This document shows, one piece after another, positions 10,510-23,400 of a stretch of DNA of 64,000 nucleotides (within the stretch, counting starts at the first letter, position 1; each line of letters starts with the position of its first letter). Source of the DNA: Argyresthia goedartella (Eukaryota > Arthropoda > Insecta > Lepidoptera > Argyresthiidae). The stretch spans positions 3,127,501 to 3,191,500 of the forward strand of contig OX463809.1 of NCBI GenBank assembly GCA_949825045.1, written 5' to 3'. Made by a program: the position numbers and the translations under genes. The notes below the pieces were generated by a model. It was not told where the DNA came from. It did not search any database and saw only the letters and a program-made list of their open reading frames with translations.

Positions 10510-12722
10510 TGTACCGGCCCCAGGCTAAGGTCGTAGCCGCCGCTAACAGTAGCTATGATCGTCTATTCTTTTTATCCCAAAATGAGAGGACCCGATTCAG
10601 CTGTAAGATTTGTAAGTAAGAATGATAAGTCTGAATTTCTCGTTCGTTGAGAAATTCGTCAGGCGTACAATAGTCGAACGAAGATTGGTTCAGGAAGTTA
10701 CAGTTTCAAGTTAGACAGAGAAAGCATATATGTCCGCGAGCCGGTAATTCGCATCAGTCAGCGGTGTATTGCGCCAAAACGATCGTTGTTATATTTTATG
10801 TGATGGCACCATCTGGTTTTTGTATATATGAGCGCATTGGAACATCTTTTGTTTTAGTTTTAGTTTTAGTTTTAGTGATCGATCACAGTTATAGTATAGA
10901 TATCCGTCGTAGTTTTACGACGTGAGTACTCAATTATATTTCATGTGCTCGCTAGTAGCGGCTTGTGGTGGTTCCAATTATATATTTGATTCACGGCAAT
11001 AACGATCCGAAAAGACCGGTTTACACAATTGCGATTTGAGTTCCGAAATGGGTTCTGAACTAGCGGTTACCTCAAAAGGTCCGTAACGTTTTGAAACCTT
11101 CAACTCTGCGCAATTTGAGCTGGATGTTATCGAAACGCAAGCATTATTGTTTTAGGATATCTAACCCACACCATAGCGAAGTGCATAATTCGATAAATAC
11201 CGAACTATGAATTCCACTGGCCGCAGCACGTCCTGGGCTGAGCCAAATCATATATACCGACTCAACTTACACATTAGATATCCAGCGAAATTTACATTTA
11301 ATTTAAAAATGCAACTTGAATCCAATCTGACCCAAGGCAATGCAAAACACCTACCCGGACCTAAACAATGAACTTTAGACTGTAAATTGATCTCTTCGCG
11401 CGTCCCCGATAACACTCAAATGTCAAAATATCAACAGGATATGTTATCTGTGTTGACACCGGTTTAACTTTGTTCTGAATTTGTTATTTCCATCCGCGGA
11501 ACCTCATCGATCAAACAGTCTCCCTATGCCCTGACAACCTAGGTTTAGCCGCAACTAAAATCCTGTCTAGCCTAGTCTAAAAACCTAGTGTTATACCACG
11601 TCCATTATCGACACCACTCGAAAATGGTTGAGTTTGATTTGAATGTGCTTGAATGTTTAACGACTGTGTGTGTGGGAATTTCAAAGCTCGCTAGTCGAAG
11701 GAATGAGGAGAGGATTAGCCCGCGAATATCCTAAGAGCCAATCCAGGAACCCTATGGTGAAGGAAAAAGGAATTTAGGGTCGCTCCAAGCCCAGACTCAG
11801 ACTCAGATAAATTGACTTAAAAGTTCTTTCCTAACGACCCAAGGATAGTTTTGGAATTAGGGGTAGGTTGATATAAAGGTAGGAACCGAGGTATATCTCG
11901 GCGCTTCAGACACTCACGAAAACCCACTGAAACTTCGCAATCACAAATTCGTATAGTTCTGACGCGTAACACGGCAGACAAAAACTGTTTAGAACTCGTG
12001 AAGTCGACTGTCACAGTAGCTAGACGCAGAGACTGAATGCTCTCCCCTCCCAGACCCTCGTATTTATATGCCCCACATGCGTCCTTTGCAAATACGCTCT
12101 GCCCAAGCGAAGCTTCTTATCACTAACTACACAGGGTCCAATTTCAACCATGCCATGCAGATCCGCCGTTCTACAAATTGTGTGTACGCATATTCACTAT
12201 GATCAACCGTAGGTTATCACTCAAATCATTTGGTACTGCCGATACACAGAATCTGTTGATCGCTGACCAATAAAAGCTTGTTGCGATTAATTAAGCATTA
12301 CCCGACCGCTAGGTGCGCGTAGCAAAGACCTACCAGAATGATATTCAATCCAGAGGTGTCAGACCCTCCATCTCATACCTCAATCGCAATTGTATATTTG
12401 CAATCTACATAATAGCTTTCTCCGTATCGTTCCATAATAACCTTTCATTATTTAGTTATTCATAATTTTATTCAACGCGCAGCCAAATCGGCTCTGATCT
12501 TTACACATCTCGCAGGAATGTGACAAAAAAACTTGACCTGAACTGAAATTCCACGAATGAACCCACGCGTCTTTTTTTTTTTGCGAACTTTGCCAGTAAG
12601 CAACGCAAAACCCCCAAACGTTATCTGAACCGATTCTCGTATTCAAAACAGCGCGGCGTTGGGCTAGCCCTCTATCACGCAGAATGAAGTATCTAATGTA
12701 CCGACTCTCGTGTACCATTACA
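10510..12722 (-). repeat. LTR1 (outer 3' LTR), 2213 bp
   Basis: It starts TGTACCGG and ends ATTACA on the plus strand. It shares C at 11696 and A at 11856 with LTR4 against T and G in LTR2 and LTR3. Private differences seen are T at 10572 and A at 11560. A short TTTTAG repeat (10851-10875) occurs in all LTRs. Confidence 0.92.
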
Positions 12723-13116
12723 GCCCCCTCCCAGACCTTGAGACACTGTTTATCTCAGTTAACATGGCGCAAGGATCTCATTACCACTATGCTACCCATA
12801 CTTTGTACATATCTACTCTATATGTTCGGACATCTCAAATCATGTACACCGACCGATGAATCTGTCAATTATGTATATAATATTTACACAACTCGATTGA
12901 GTTCTCTCCTGTCTTATCTTATTTATCTATCTTACTATACAACCTCGCTTACCCGCAATTTATCCTAATTCGTATTACTATATATATACAAATTGTTTTT
13001 TTTTTTTTTGTTCTTTTTTTGTTTTTGTTTCCAAACCATGCAAGATCCTTAAATCTACAAAGTAGTTACTCAAATTTACAGCTTACAGCTTAATTATATA
13101 ACTTTTATACACTATC

Positions 13117-16100
13117 TTATTTATCTACGCCCTTATTCGTCCTCACATAATACCTGGCTATATTTATAGTATTGAAGTTACCCAATATCTCATTTGAACC
13201 CGGATCTACTAAAGTATAACAGTTCGGATATACCACTGCCGAAACAACATAAGGCCCTTTATACAACAACGAAAATTTCCGCATGATTTTATGTTCTTTA
13301 TTTGAACGCACAAAGGTCTTAAGTTTCACATAATCACCTATACGATAGACTTCTAACTTACGCCGTTTGTCCGCCTGTCGCTTACGTCGTTCACTAGAAC
13401 TTTTAGAGTTTTCTATCGCTACATTCCGCACCTGTTCCGAATCTCGCACACTATGGCCTAATAACCATTCATCGCCTAATTCCTTGTCAATAGTTAACGG
13501 TTCCCGCCTACCAAACGCTAACTCATTAGGCGCAAAGCCTGTGCTTGTGTGTTCGATATTATTATAGCAATTCTGAATGTCCGGTAACACGTCTACCCAA
13601 CTACGATTACTTCCGCCGCAATAAGTTCTAATCAGCCGACCTAGCTCGCGATTCACTCTTTCTACGCTATTAGAATTTGGACAATACACCGACGTATGAG
13701 TGACCCGAATCCCCAGCTGTTTGAGTCCAAATTCCCAAACTTTCGATATGAACTGTGGTCCTGAGTCCGTAATTATAGTTTCGATAGGTACTTCCCTATG
13801 AAATCTCTTTGTACAAGCGAGCACGCTCCTACCTGTCGCTTTTCGCATTGGATATAATTTTATTACTTTACTGTACACGTCTTGAATCACATATATATAT
13901 TGATATCCGAATTTACCTACGGGCAATGGCCCATAAAGGTCCGAGAAAACTTTCTCACCCAACTTTTCCGCCAACACCGGTGTACAAGGACCAACGGTAT
14001 TGTTAGTACTTGGTTTGACCTTTTGACATATGTCACAACTTCTTATCACCGCGCTAATCACCCTACTCATATGAAGAAAATAATATCTGTCCTTCATCAG
14101 TGCTAATATTTTATATCTGCCGTAGTGACCTATTTCTTCATGTATGTGTAAAATAAGTTCCTCCTGTAGTGATTTCGGAATTACTAGCAACTGTACGTTC
14201 CGCTTCGGCACGTGAAAATATAACGTATCACCTACTAGCTTGTAATTTTCAAAACCTCTCGTTCCCGTATCTACTACATTACGTCTGATACAACCGCTAA
14301 TTCGATTTAACCGCTCATCTTCGCTTTGTAATCTCGCAATGTCCCGTAAACTCGAAATAACACTTGCGGTATTCGATGCCTGAAACCAGAATATTCCCGG
14401 CTGAACATTTATACTGTCATTCATACCTCCAGGTCCCGCTATTTGCCTGCTTAGCGTGTCGGCAATTTGATTATCAGTCCCTCGCACAAATTCTATGTCG
14501 TAATCGAATTGCTCTAAAAACATAATCCACCTCGTTACGCGTGCCCCTAATAAGGTCCACGACTTAATGAACGTCAAACTTTTATGATCAGTTCTAATAA
14601 TAACCTTTTCTCCCCGCAAATATATCTCAAATCGCTTTAAAGTGTATATAACTGCATACATTTCCTGTTCACTGACCGACCATCTAGTCTGGGCACCCTT
14701 GAATGCCTGCGAACAGAACCCTATAATTCGTTCCTGGCCCGATTCATCTAATTGATAAACATAGCCCCCAATTCCTATAGCGCTGGCGTCACATTGAACA
14801 TAATATGTTTTTCCCGCCAATGGCTGACTCAAAATTATACTTTCTGAGAATTGATTTTTTATCTCGTCAAAAGTACTTTGCATCTGCGCACTCCAGACGA
14901 ACTTGACTCCAGACCGCAATAAATTGTACAAGGGCTGTGTTAATGTTCCAAAATTTTTTATAAACCTCCGAAAGTAATTTATGAACCCCAAAAACGCCCT
15001 CAATTGCCTGACAGTTCTGGGTGACGGATATAATTTAAGTGTTTCAATTTTGTCCGGGTCCATCTGCAAACCTTGTGTAGACAAAATATGCCCCAATAAC
15101 TTGACCTTTTTTTGTGCAAACTCGCATTTTTTTAGTTTGCATGTGAAGCCCGCGTCTTTCAATTTACTCAGAACCGTGTCCACTTGAGACAAATGCTGTT
15201 CGAAGTCACCCTCAGTTAAAATTGCCAAATCGTCAACAAAATTTAAACAATATGACCTAACCTCTGGCCCTAGAATTAAGTCCATCGCCCTCGAAAATGA
15301 ACCCACACTGGTTTTCAACCCCTGAGGTAAAACGTTGTAAACATAACTTCTGCCTTGATATACGAAACCCGTGTATCGTTTAGATTCGTCTGATAATGGT
15401 ATAGAAAAATACGCATCTTTGATATCAATAACTCCTATGTAATTTATCCGGCGCCCGGATTGCAATATCTCACTCATTAAAGGTGTGGTTTCAACCTCCC
15501 CGACCATTCCCATGTTCAATTGTCGTGCATCTAGAAGAATACGGACCTCTCCTGTTTTCTTTAATGTACAAGTCAATGGACTGCTGAAATCCGTAGATTG
15601 CCTGCTAATAATACCTATCAATTCCATCTCTTCCAAACGTTTTGTTACTTTATCGCGATATGCGAACGGTATGGGATAGCTTCGTTTTACGAAAGGCGTT
15701 TCATCTCTCATTTTTATCTCATGTATATATTTATTTGTCCGACCTATCCTATCGCTAAACAACTCTGCATGTTTATTTAACACCGGCAATAACCTTGTTT
15801 TGTGTTCAACAGGTATTGATGAATTATTCACATATTCCTCTATCATATTTCTACTGGTATCTTGGTTCTGTACTTCCATTGTACAACAGCAAAAATCCTG
15901 ATTAGGGCCAGTACCTAATGGTATTTCACACATCCGCCCGGCGCTTCGTATAATTAGCCTCTTATTACCCTCACACGTTAAACTGGCTCGCGTCTGTTGT
16001 ATAAAATCAAACCCCAAAATTAAATCTTTAGGCACCCTTGTTAATACTAGCATTGGAGTATCGATAACGCATTCACCTATCGTTAACGGTAACGTTACTA

Positions 16101-16578
16101 ATTTATCAACCTTTTCCTTACTGACTCCAAATGCACCTGTGATTCTCAAACTTGGAATCGGTATTTCCGTCGGTTTTCCCAATTGACTGCATACTTCTTC
16201 GTATACTCTCCGACTTATTACACTGATTTCGCTCCCCGAATCAATCAAACTCCTTACAACAATATTCCCAATACGCACATCTATCTCAGGTAATGTCAAA
16301 GTACTACATAACTCGCGCCCACACTCAGTCGAATCGTCGTCTCTGAATATCGTATGTAAACGTCTGTCATTTCGATCTCTACAATTCGATCTAGATTTTT
16401 CCTCTAAACACACGGCATATCCGTGCGCTTTATGCGCTAATAATTGAATAAATTCATTCACACCCACGTTCGAATCCAAATTACACAAATCATACAGTCT
16501 ATGTTTTTTTCCAATTTGATCGGCTGTCCACCCAAACCGTAATAAATATCTGAGCGCGAACGACCCGCGCGAGTCCAC
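13117..16578 (-). CDS. pol: Unit 1 Pol, intact
   Basis: Same frame, length and motifs as the unit 3 Pol. The one private change seen is Thr instead of Ala at about residue 569 (T at 14874), in the connection between RT and RNase H. The frameshift heptamer lies at 16581-16587. Confidence 0.88.
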   Translation of the reverse strand: MDSRGSFALRYLLRFGWTADQIGKKHRLYDLCNLDSNVGVNEFIQLLAHKAHGYAVCLEEKSRSNCRDRNDRRLHTIFRDDDSTECGRELCSTLTLPEIDVRIGNIVVRSLIDSGSEISVISRRVYEEVCSQLGKPTEIPIPSLRITGAFGVSKEKVDKLVTLPLTIGECVIDTPMLVLTRVPKDLILGFDFIQQTRASLTCEGNKRLIIRSAGRMCEIPLGTGPNQDFCCCTMEVQNQDTSRNMIEEYVNNSSIPVEHKTRLLPVLNKHAELFSDRIGRTNKYIHEIKMRDETPFVKRSYPIPFAYRDKVTKRLEEMELIGIISRQSTDFSSPLTCTLKKTGEVRILLDARQLNMGMVGEVETTPLMSEILQSGRRINYIGVIDIKDAYFSIPLSDESKRYTGFVYQGRSYVYNVLPQGLKTSVGSFSRAMDLILGPEVRSYCLNFVDDLAILTEGDFEQHLSQVDTVLSKLKDAGFTCKLKKCEFAQKKVKLLGHILSTQGLQMDPDKIETLKLYPSPRTVRQLRAFLGFINYFRRFIKNFGTLTQPLYNLLRSGVKFVWSAQMQSTFDEIKNQFSESIILSQPLAGKTYYVQCDASAIGIGGYVYQLDESGQERIIGFCSQAFKGAQTRWSVSEQEMYAVIYTLKRFEIYLRGEKVIIRTDHKSLTFIKSWTLLGARVTRWIMFLEQFDYDIEFVRGTDNQIADTLSRQIAGPGGMNDSINVQPGIFWFQASNTASVISSLRDIARLQSEDERLNRISGCIRRNVVDTGTRGFENYKLVGDTLYFHVPKRNVQLLVIPKSLQEELILHIHEEIGHYGRYKILALMKDRYYFLHMSRVISAVIRSCDICQKVKPSTNNTVGPCTPVLAEKLGEKVFSDLYGPLPVGKFGYQYIYVIQDVYSKVIKLYPMRKATGRSVLACTKRFHREVPIETIITDSGPQFISKVWEFGLKQLGIRVTHTSVYCPNSNSVERVNRELGRLIRTYCGGSNRSWVDVLPDIQNCYNNIEHTSTGFAPNELAFGRREPLTIDKELGDEWLLGHSVRDSEQVRNVAIENSKSSSERRKRQADKRRKLEVYRIGDYVKLKTFVRSNKEHKIMRKFSLLYKGPYVVSAVVYPNCYTLVDPGSNEILGNFNTINIARYYVRTNKGVDK

Positions 16579-17633
16579 TAGTTTTTTGAATTCTGACTTA
16601 TCGCATTATTCCTGTCACTTGAACTTTGCCCTGCCTCTGTATCTCCTGAACTATCATTGCCCCTCTGAAACTTTATTGCCTTGAAGCTAGGCTAAGGCTG
16701 CCTGCCTCTACCGCGAAAATAACCGCGACCGCGCGTCCCAAATTCGTTTCGCGCCTTCGTTCCCGCGTTATAATTATTCCTACGACTCACCGCGTTATAA
16801 CGTATCGTATTTACCCGCATAGCTCGATATTGCCCACGCATGTAGCTATTCCGCCTCACATTATTCGTATCCATAGGTTCCGAACCATGTATCGCACTTA
16901 ATCCCCCATCGACATTCCGTTCTAAATGCCGAAGGAATTCGACCGCATCACGTATAGACATTGCCTCTTTCCTAGCAAAAAACGCTACCTGAATATCACG
17001 CGGCAACTGTCTGAAAATCGTGTTGATTTTCTCCGTATCAGTAAACGGTATCGTAAGCTCATATATGCTATTCAATTGAGAGGCAAAGAATTCTTCCATA
17101 CTTTGACCTTTCTTAGAATCAAACTTCGCAGTTAGGAATCTTTGCTTAATTAATTCCTGTTCATTATCACCCCAGAATACCTCTCTGAAATCTTTTTCAA
17201 AATCCGAATAGGTTCGCCATGAGTCTCTGTATATGCTCATTCGAACTTTCGCAATTCCTACCAAACTATCCGTTGCCCATATCAAAGCCCTAGAACTATC
17301 TCCCGAGACTTTAATATAAGCCTTTAAATCTCTTAAGAAAATCATCGGATTTTCCGAATTCCGCCCATCGAATGTCGGCAACTTCTGTGTCATTTTCACA
17401 ATGCATGATTGACGTTTTTCTACCGATTGTTCAAACGTCTCTAGTTCCTGTCTGTCAGTCTGTCTGTCCGAAGTCCTACTAGCATTGCTCGTGCTGGAAC
17501 CCCTTTCCAAACTGTCTAATCTTTTCACTATTTCAGATAACAATTGCGTCACCTGCCCTGACGCCATTTCACTTGTGTGTGAAAGTGAATTTTGTGCTAC
17601 CCGACTACCGTTTTTCCTAGGCCGGCCGGCCAT
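16578..17633 (-). pseudogene. gag: Unit 1 Gag, nonsense codon
   Basis: Identical in layout to the unit 3 gag, but a G-to-A change at 16694 turns a Gln codon into TAG (16692-16694) just after the Arg/Gly-rich stretch. This leaves 313 residues and cuts translation before the slippery site, so Gag-Pol cannot be made from this copy without readthrough. Confidence 0.88.
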
Positions 17634-17848
17634 TATTCCTATTAAACCGCCGTAGCTCGTACAAAAGAATTGTGAAAACAATGCCCCTTTTTTGCTTATT
17701 TCTTATTTACAAACTGAACTGTTTAAAATCGTTTCTACGTTGTGTTATTTTTAAAAGTAACGCGTTAGACCTTGATTCTTTTAGAATATCTAGGAATATC
17801 TAGGTATCAGACTATCTAGGATATCCTTCGGTCTCGGCAACAAAAATC

Positions 17849-20061
17849 TGTACCGGCCCCAGGCTAAGGTCGTAGCCGCCGCTAACAGTAGCTATGATCG
17901 TCTATTCTTTCTATCCCAAAATGAGAGGACCCGATTCAGCTGTAAGATTTGTAAGTAAGAATGATAAGTCTGAATTTCTCGTTCGTTAAGAAATTCGTCA
18001 GGCGTACAATAGTCGAACGAAGATTGGTTCAGGAAGTTACAGTTTCAAGTTAGACAGAGAAAGCATATATGTCCGCGAGCCGGTAATTCGCATCAGTCAG
18101 CGGTGTATTGCGCCAAAACGATCGTTGTTATATTTTATGTGATGGCACCATCTGGTTTTTGTATATATGAGCGCATTGGAACATCTTTTGTTTTAGTTTT
18201 AGTTTTAGTTTTAGTGATCGATCACAGTTATAGTATAGATATCCGTCGTAGTTTTACGACGTGAGTACTCAATTATATTTCATGTGCTCGCTAGTAGCGG
18301 CTTGTGGTGGTTCCAATTATATATTTGATTCACGGCAATAACGATCCGAAAAGACCGGTTTACACAATTGCGATTTGAGTTCCGAAATGGGTTCTGAACT
18401 AGCGGTTACCTCAAAAGGTCCGTAACGTTTTGAAACCTTCAACTCTGCGCAATTTGAGCTGGATGTTATCGAAACGCAAGCATTATTGTTTTAGGATATC
18501 TAACCCACACCATAGCGAAGTGCATAATTCGATAAATACCGAACTATGAATTCCACTGGCCGCAGCACGTCCTGGGCTGAGCCAAATCATATATACCGAC
18601 TCAACTTACACATTAGATATCCAGCGAAATTTACATTTAATTTAAAAATGCAACTTGAATCCAATCTGACCCAAGGCAATGCAAAACACCTACCCGGACC
18701 TAAACAATGAACTTTAGACTGTAAATTGATCTCTTCGCGCGTCCCCGATAACACTCAAATGTCAAAATATCAACAGGATATGTTATCTGTGTTGACACCG
18801 GTTTAACTTTGTTCTGAATTTGTTATTTCCATCCGCGGAACCTCATCGATCAAACAGTCTCCCTATGCCCTGACAACCTAGGTTTAGCCGCAACTAAACT
18901 CCTGTCTAGCCTAGTCTAAAAACCTAGTGTTATACCACGTCCATTATCGACACCACTCGAAAATGGTTGAGTTTGATTTGAATGTGCTTGAATGTTTAAC
19001 GACTGTGTGTGTGGGAATTTCAAAGCTCGCTAGTTGAAGGAATGAGGAGAGGATTAGCCCGCGAATATCCTAAGAGCCAATCCAGGAACCCTATGGTGAA
19101 GGAAAAAGGAATTTAGGGTCGCTCCAAGCCCAGACTCAGACTCAGATAAATTGACTTAAAAGTTCTTTCCTAACGACCCAAGGATAGTTTTGGAGTTAGG
19201 GGTAGGTTGATATAAAGGTAGGAACCGAGGTATATCTCGGCGCTTCAGACACTCACGAAAACCCACTGAAACTTCGCAATCACAAATTCGTATAGTTCTG
19301 ACGCGTAACACGGCAGACAAAAACTGTTTAGAACTCGTGAAGTCGACTGTCACAGTAGCTAGACGCAGAGACTGAATGCTCTCCCCTCCCAGACCCTCGT
19401 ATTTATATGCCCCACATGCGTCCTTTGCAAATACGCTCTGCCCAAGCGAAGCTTCTTATCACTAACTACACAGGGTCCAATTTCAACCATGCCATGCAGA
19501 TCCGCCGTTCTACAAATTGTGTGTACGCATATTCACTATGATCAACCGTAGGTTATCACTCAAATCATTTGGTACTGCCGATACACAGAATCTGTTGATC
19601 GCTGACCAATAAAAGCTTGTTGCGATTAATTAAGCATTACCCGACCGCTAGGTGCGCGTAGCAAAGACCTACCAGAATGATATTCAATCCAGAGGTGTCA
19701 GACCCTCCATCTCATACCTCAATCGCAATTGTATATTTGCAATCTACATAATAGCTTTCTCCGTATCGTTCCATAATAACCTTTCATTATTTAGTTATTC
19801 ATAATTTTATTCAACGCGCAGCCAAATCGGCTCTGATCTTTACACATCTCGCAGGAATGTGACAAAAAAACTTGACCTGAACTGAAATTCCACGAATGAA
19901 CCCACGCGTCTTTTTTTTTTTGCGAACTTTGCCAGTAAGCAACGCAAAACCCCCAAACGTTATCTGAACCGATTCTCGTATTCAAAACAGCGCGGCGTTG
20001 GGCTAGCCCTCTATCACGCAGAATGAAGTATCTAATGTACCGACTCTCGTGTACCATTACA
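17849..20061 (-). repeat. LTR2 (inner), 2213 bp
   Basis: Shared by units 1 and 2 and flanked by internal sequence on both sides. It has T at 19035 and G at 19195 like LTR3. A at 17988 is private. Confidence 0.92.
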
Positions 20062-20455
20062 GCCCCCTCCCAGACCTTGAGACACTGTTTATCTCAGTTA
20101 ACATGGCGCAAGGATCTCATTACCACTATGCTACCCATACTTTGTACATATCTACTCTATATGTTCGGACATCTCAAATCATGTACACCGACCGATGAAT
20201 CTGTCAATTATGTATATAATATTTACACAACTCGATTGAGTTCTCTCCTGTCTTATCTTATTTATCTATCTTACTATACAACCTCGCTTACCCGCAATTT
20301 ATCCTAATTCGTATTACTATATATATACAAATTGTTTTTTTTTTTTTTGTTCTTTTTTTGTTTTTGTTTCCAAACCATGCAAGATCCTTAAATCTACAAA
20401 GTAGTTACTCAAATTTACAGCTTACAGCTTAATTATATAACTTTTATACACTATC

Positions 20456-23400
20456 TTATTTATCTACGCCCTTATTCGTCCTCACATAATACCTGGCTAT
20501 ATTTATAGTATTGAAGTTACCCAATATCTCATTTGAACCCGGATCTACTAAAGTATAACAGTTCGGATATACCACTGCCGAAACAACATAAGGCCCTTTA
20601 TACAACAACGAAAATTTCCGCATGATTTTATGTTCTTTATTTGAACGCACAAAGGTCTTAAGTTTCACATAATCACCTATACGATAGACTTCTAACTTAC
20701 GCCGTTTGTCCGCCTGTCGCTTACGTCGTTCACTAGAACTTTTAGAGTTTTCTATCGCTACATTCCGCACCTGTTCCGAATCTCGCACACTATGGCCTAA
20801 TAACCATTCATCGCCTAATTCCTTGTCAATAGTTAACGGTTCCCGCCTACCAAACGCTAACTCATTAGGCGCAAAGCCTGTGCTTGTGTGTTCGATATTA
20901 TTATAGCAATTCTGAATGTCCGGTAACACGTCTACCCAACTACGATTACTTCCGCCGCAATAAGTTCTAATCAGCCGACCTAGCTCGCGATTCACTCTTT
21001 CTACGCTATTAGAATTTGGACAATACACCGACGTATGAGTGACCCGAATCCCCAGCTGTTTGAGTCCAAATTCCCAAACTTTCGATATGAACTGTGGTCC
21101 TGAGTCCGTAATTATAGTTTCGATAGGTACTTCCCTATGAAATCTCTTTGTACAAGCGAGCACGCTCCTACCTGTCGCTTTTCGCATTGGATATAATTTT
21201 ATTACTTTACTGTACACGTCTTGAATCACATATATATATTGATATCCGAATTTACCTACGGGCAATGGCCCATAAAGGTCCGAGAAAACTTTCTCACCCA
21301 ACTTTTCCGCCAACACCGGTGTACAAGGACCAACGGTATTGTTAGTACTTGGTTTGACCTTTTGACATATGTCACAACTTCTTATCACCGCGCTAATCAC
21401 CCTACTCATATGAAGAAAATAATATCTGTCCTTCATCAGTGCTAATATTTTATATCTGCCGTAGTGACCTATTTCTTCATGTATGTGTAAAATAAGTTCC
21501 TCCTGTAGTGATTTCGGAATTACTAGCAACTGTACGTTCCGCTTCGGCACGTGAAAATATAACGTATCACCTACTAGCATGTAATTTTCAAAACCTCTCG
21601 TTCCCGTATCTACTACATTACGTCTGATACAACCGCTAATTCGATTTAACCGCTCATCTTCGCTTTGTAATCTCGCAATGTCCCGTAAACTCGAAATAAC
21701 ACTTGCGGTATTCGATGCCTGAAACCAGAATATTCCCGGCTGAACATTTATACTGTCATTCATACCTCCAGGTCCCGCTATTTGCCTGCTTAGCGTGTCG
21801 GCAATTTGATTATCAGTCCCTCGCACAAATTCTATGTCGTAATCGAATTGCTCTAAAAACATAATCCACCTCGTTACGCGTGCCCCTAATAAGGTCCACG
21901 ACTTAATGAACGTCAAACTTTTATGATCAGTTCTAATAATAACCTTTTCTCCCCGCAAATATATCTCAAATCGCTTTAAAGTGTATATAACTGCATACAT
22001 TTCCTGTTCACTGACCGACCATCTAGTCTGGGCACCCTTGAATGCCTGCGAACAGAACCCTATAATTCGTTCCTGGCCCGATTCATCTAATTGATAAACA
22101 TAGCCCCCAATTCCTATAGCGCTGGCGTCACATTGAACATAATATGTTTTTCCCGCCAATGGCTGACTCAAAATTATACTTTCTGAGAATTGATTTTTTA
22201 TCTCGTCAAAAGCACTTTGCATCTGCGCACTCCAGACGAACTTGACTCCAGACCGCAATAAATTGTACAAGGGCTGTGTTAATGTTCCAAAATTTTTTAT
22301 AAACCTCCGAAAGTAATTTATGAACCCCAAAAACGCCCTCAATTGCCTGACAGTTCTGGGTGACGGATATAATTTAAGTGTTTCAATTTTGTCCGGGTCC
22401 ATCTGCAAACCTTGTGTAGACAAAATATGCCCCAATAACTTGACCTTTTTTTGTGCAAACTCGCATTTTTTTAGTTTGCATGTGAAGCCCGCGTCTTTCA
22501 ATTTACTCAGAACCGTGTCCACTTGAGACAAATGCTGTTCGAAGTCACCCTCAGTTAAAATTGCCAAATCGTCAACAAAATTTAAACAATATGACCTAAC
22601 CTCTGGCCCTAGAATTAAGTCCATCGCCCTCGAAAATGAACCCACACTGGTTTTCAACCCCTGAGGTAAAACGTTGTAAACATAACTTCTGCCTTGATAT
22701 ACGAAACCCGTGTATCGTTTAGATTCGTCTGATAATGGTATAGAAAAATACGCATCTTTGATATCAATAACTCCTATGTAATTTATCCGGCGCCCGGATT
22801 GCAATATCTCACTCATTAAAGGTGTGGTTTCAACCTCCCCGACCATTCCCATGTTCAATTGTCGTGCATCTAGAAGAATACGGACCTCTCCTGTTTTCTT
22901 TAATGTACAAGTCAATGGACTGCTGAAATCCGTAGATTGCCTGCTAATAATACCTATCAATTCCATCTCTTCCAAACGTTTTGTTACTTTATCGCGATAT
23001 GCGAACGGTATGGGATAGCTTCGTTTTACGAAAGGCGTTTCATCTCTCATTTTTATCTCATGTATATATTTATTTGTCCGACCTATCCTATCGCTAAACA
23101 ACTCTGCATGTTTATTTAACACCGGCAATAACCTTGTTTTGTGTTCAACAGGTATTGATGAATTATTCACATATTCCTCTATCATATTTCTACTGGTATC
23201 TTGGTTCTGTACTTCCATTGTACAACAGCAAAAATCCTGATTAGGGCCAGTACCTAATGGTATTTCACACATCCGCCCGGCGCTTCGTATAATTAGCCTC
23301 TTATTACCCTCACACGTTAAACTGGCTCGCGTCTGTTGTATAAAATCAAACCCCAAAATTAAATCTTTAGGCACCCTTGTTAATACTAGCATTGGAGTAT

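Noticed and set aside
10851..10875. TTTTAG repeats as telomeric or satellite DNA
   Set aside because: Only about four units, in every LTR copy. The insect telomere repeat is TTAGG and is not present here.
11817..12968. ORFs of 65, 88 and 94 codons repeated identically in each array unit
   Set aside because: They lie within or across the LTR edge, have no domain likeness and are conserved only because the LTRs are nearly identical.
13367..17135. Plus-strand ORFs of 60-74 codons inside the pol and gag regions
   Set aside because: They are antisense shadows of the long Pol and Gag frames.
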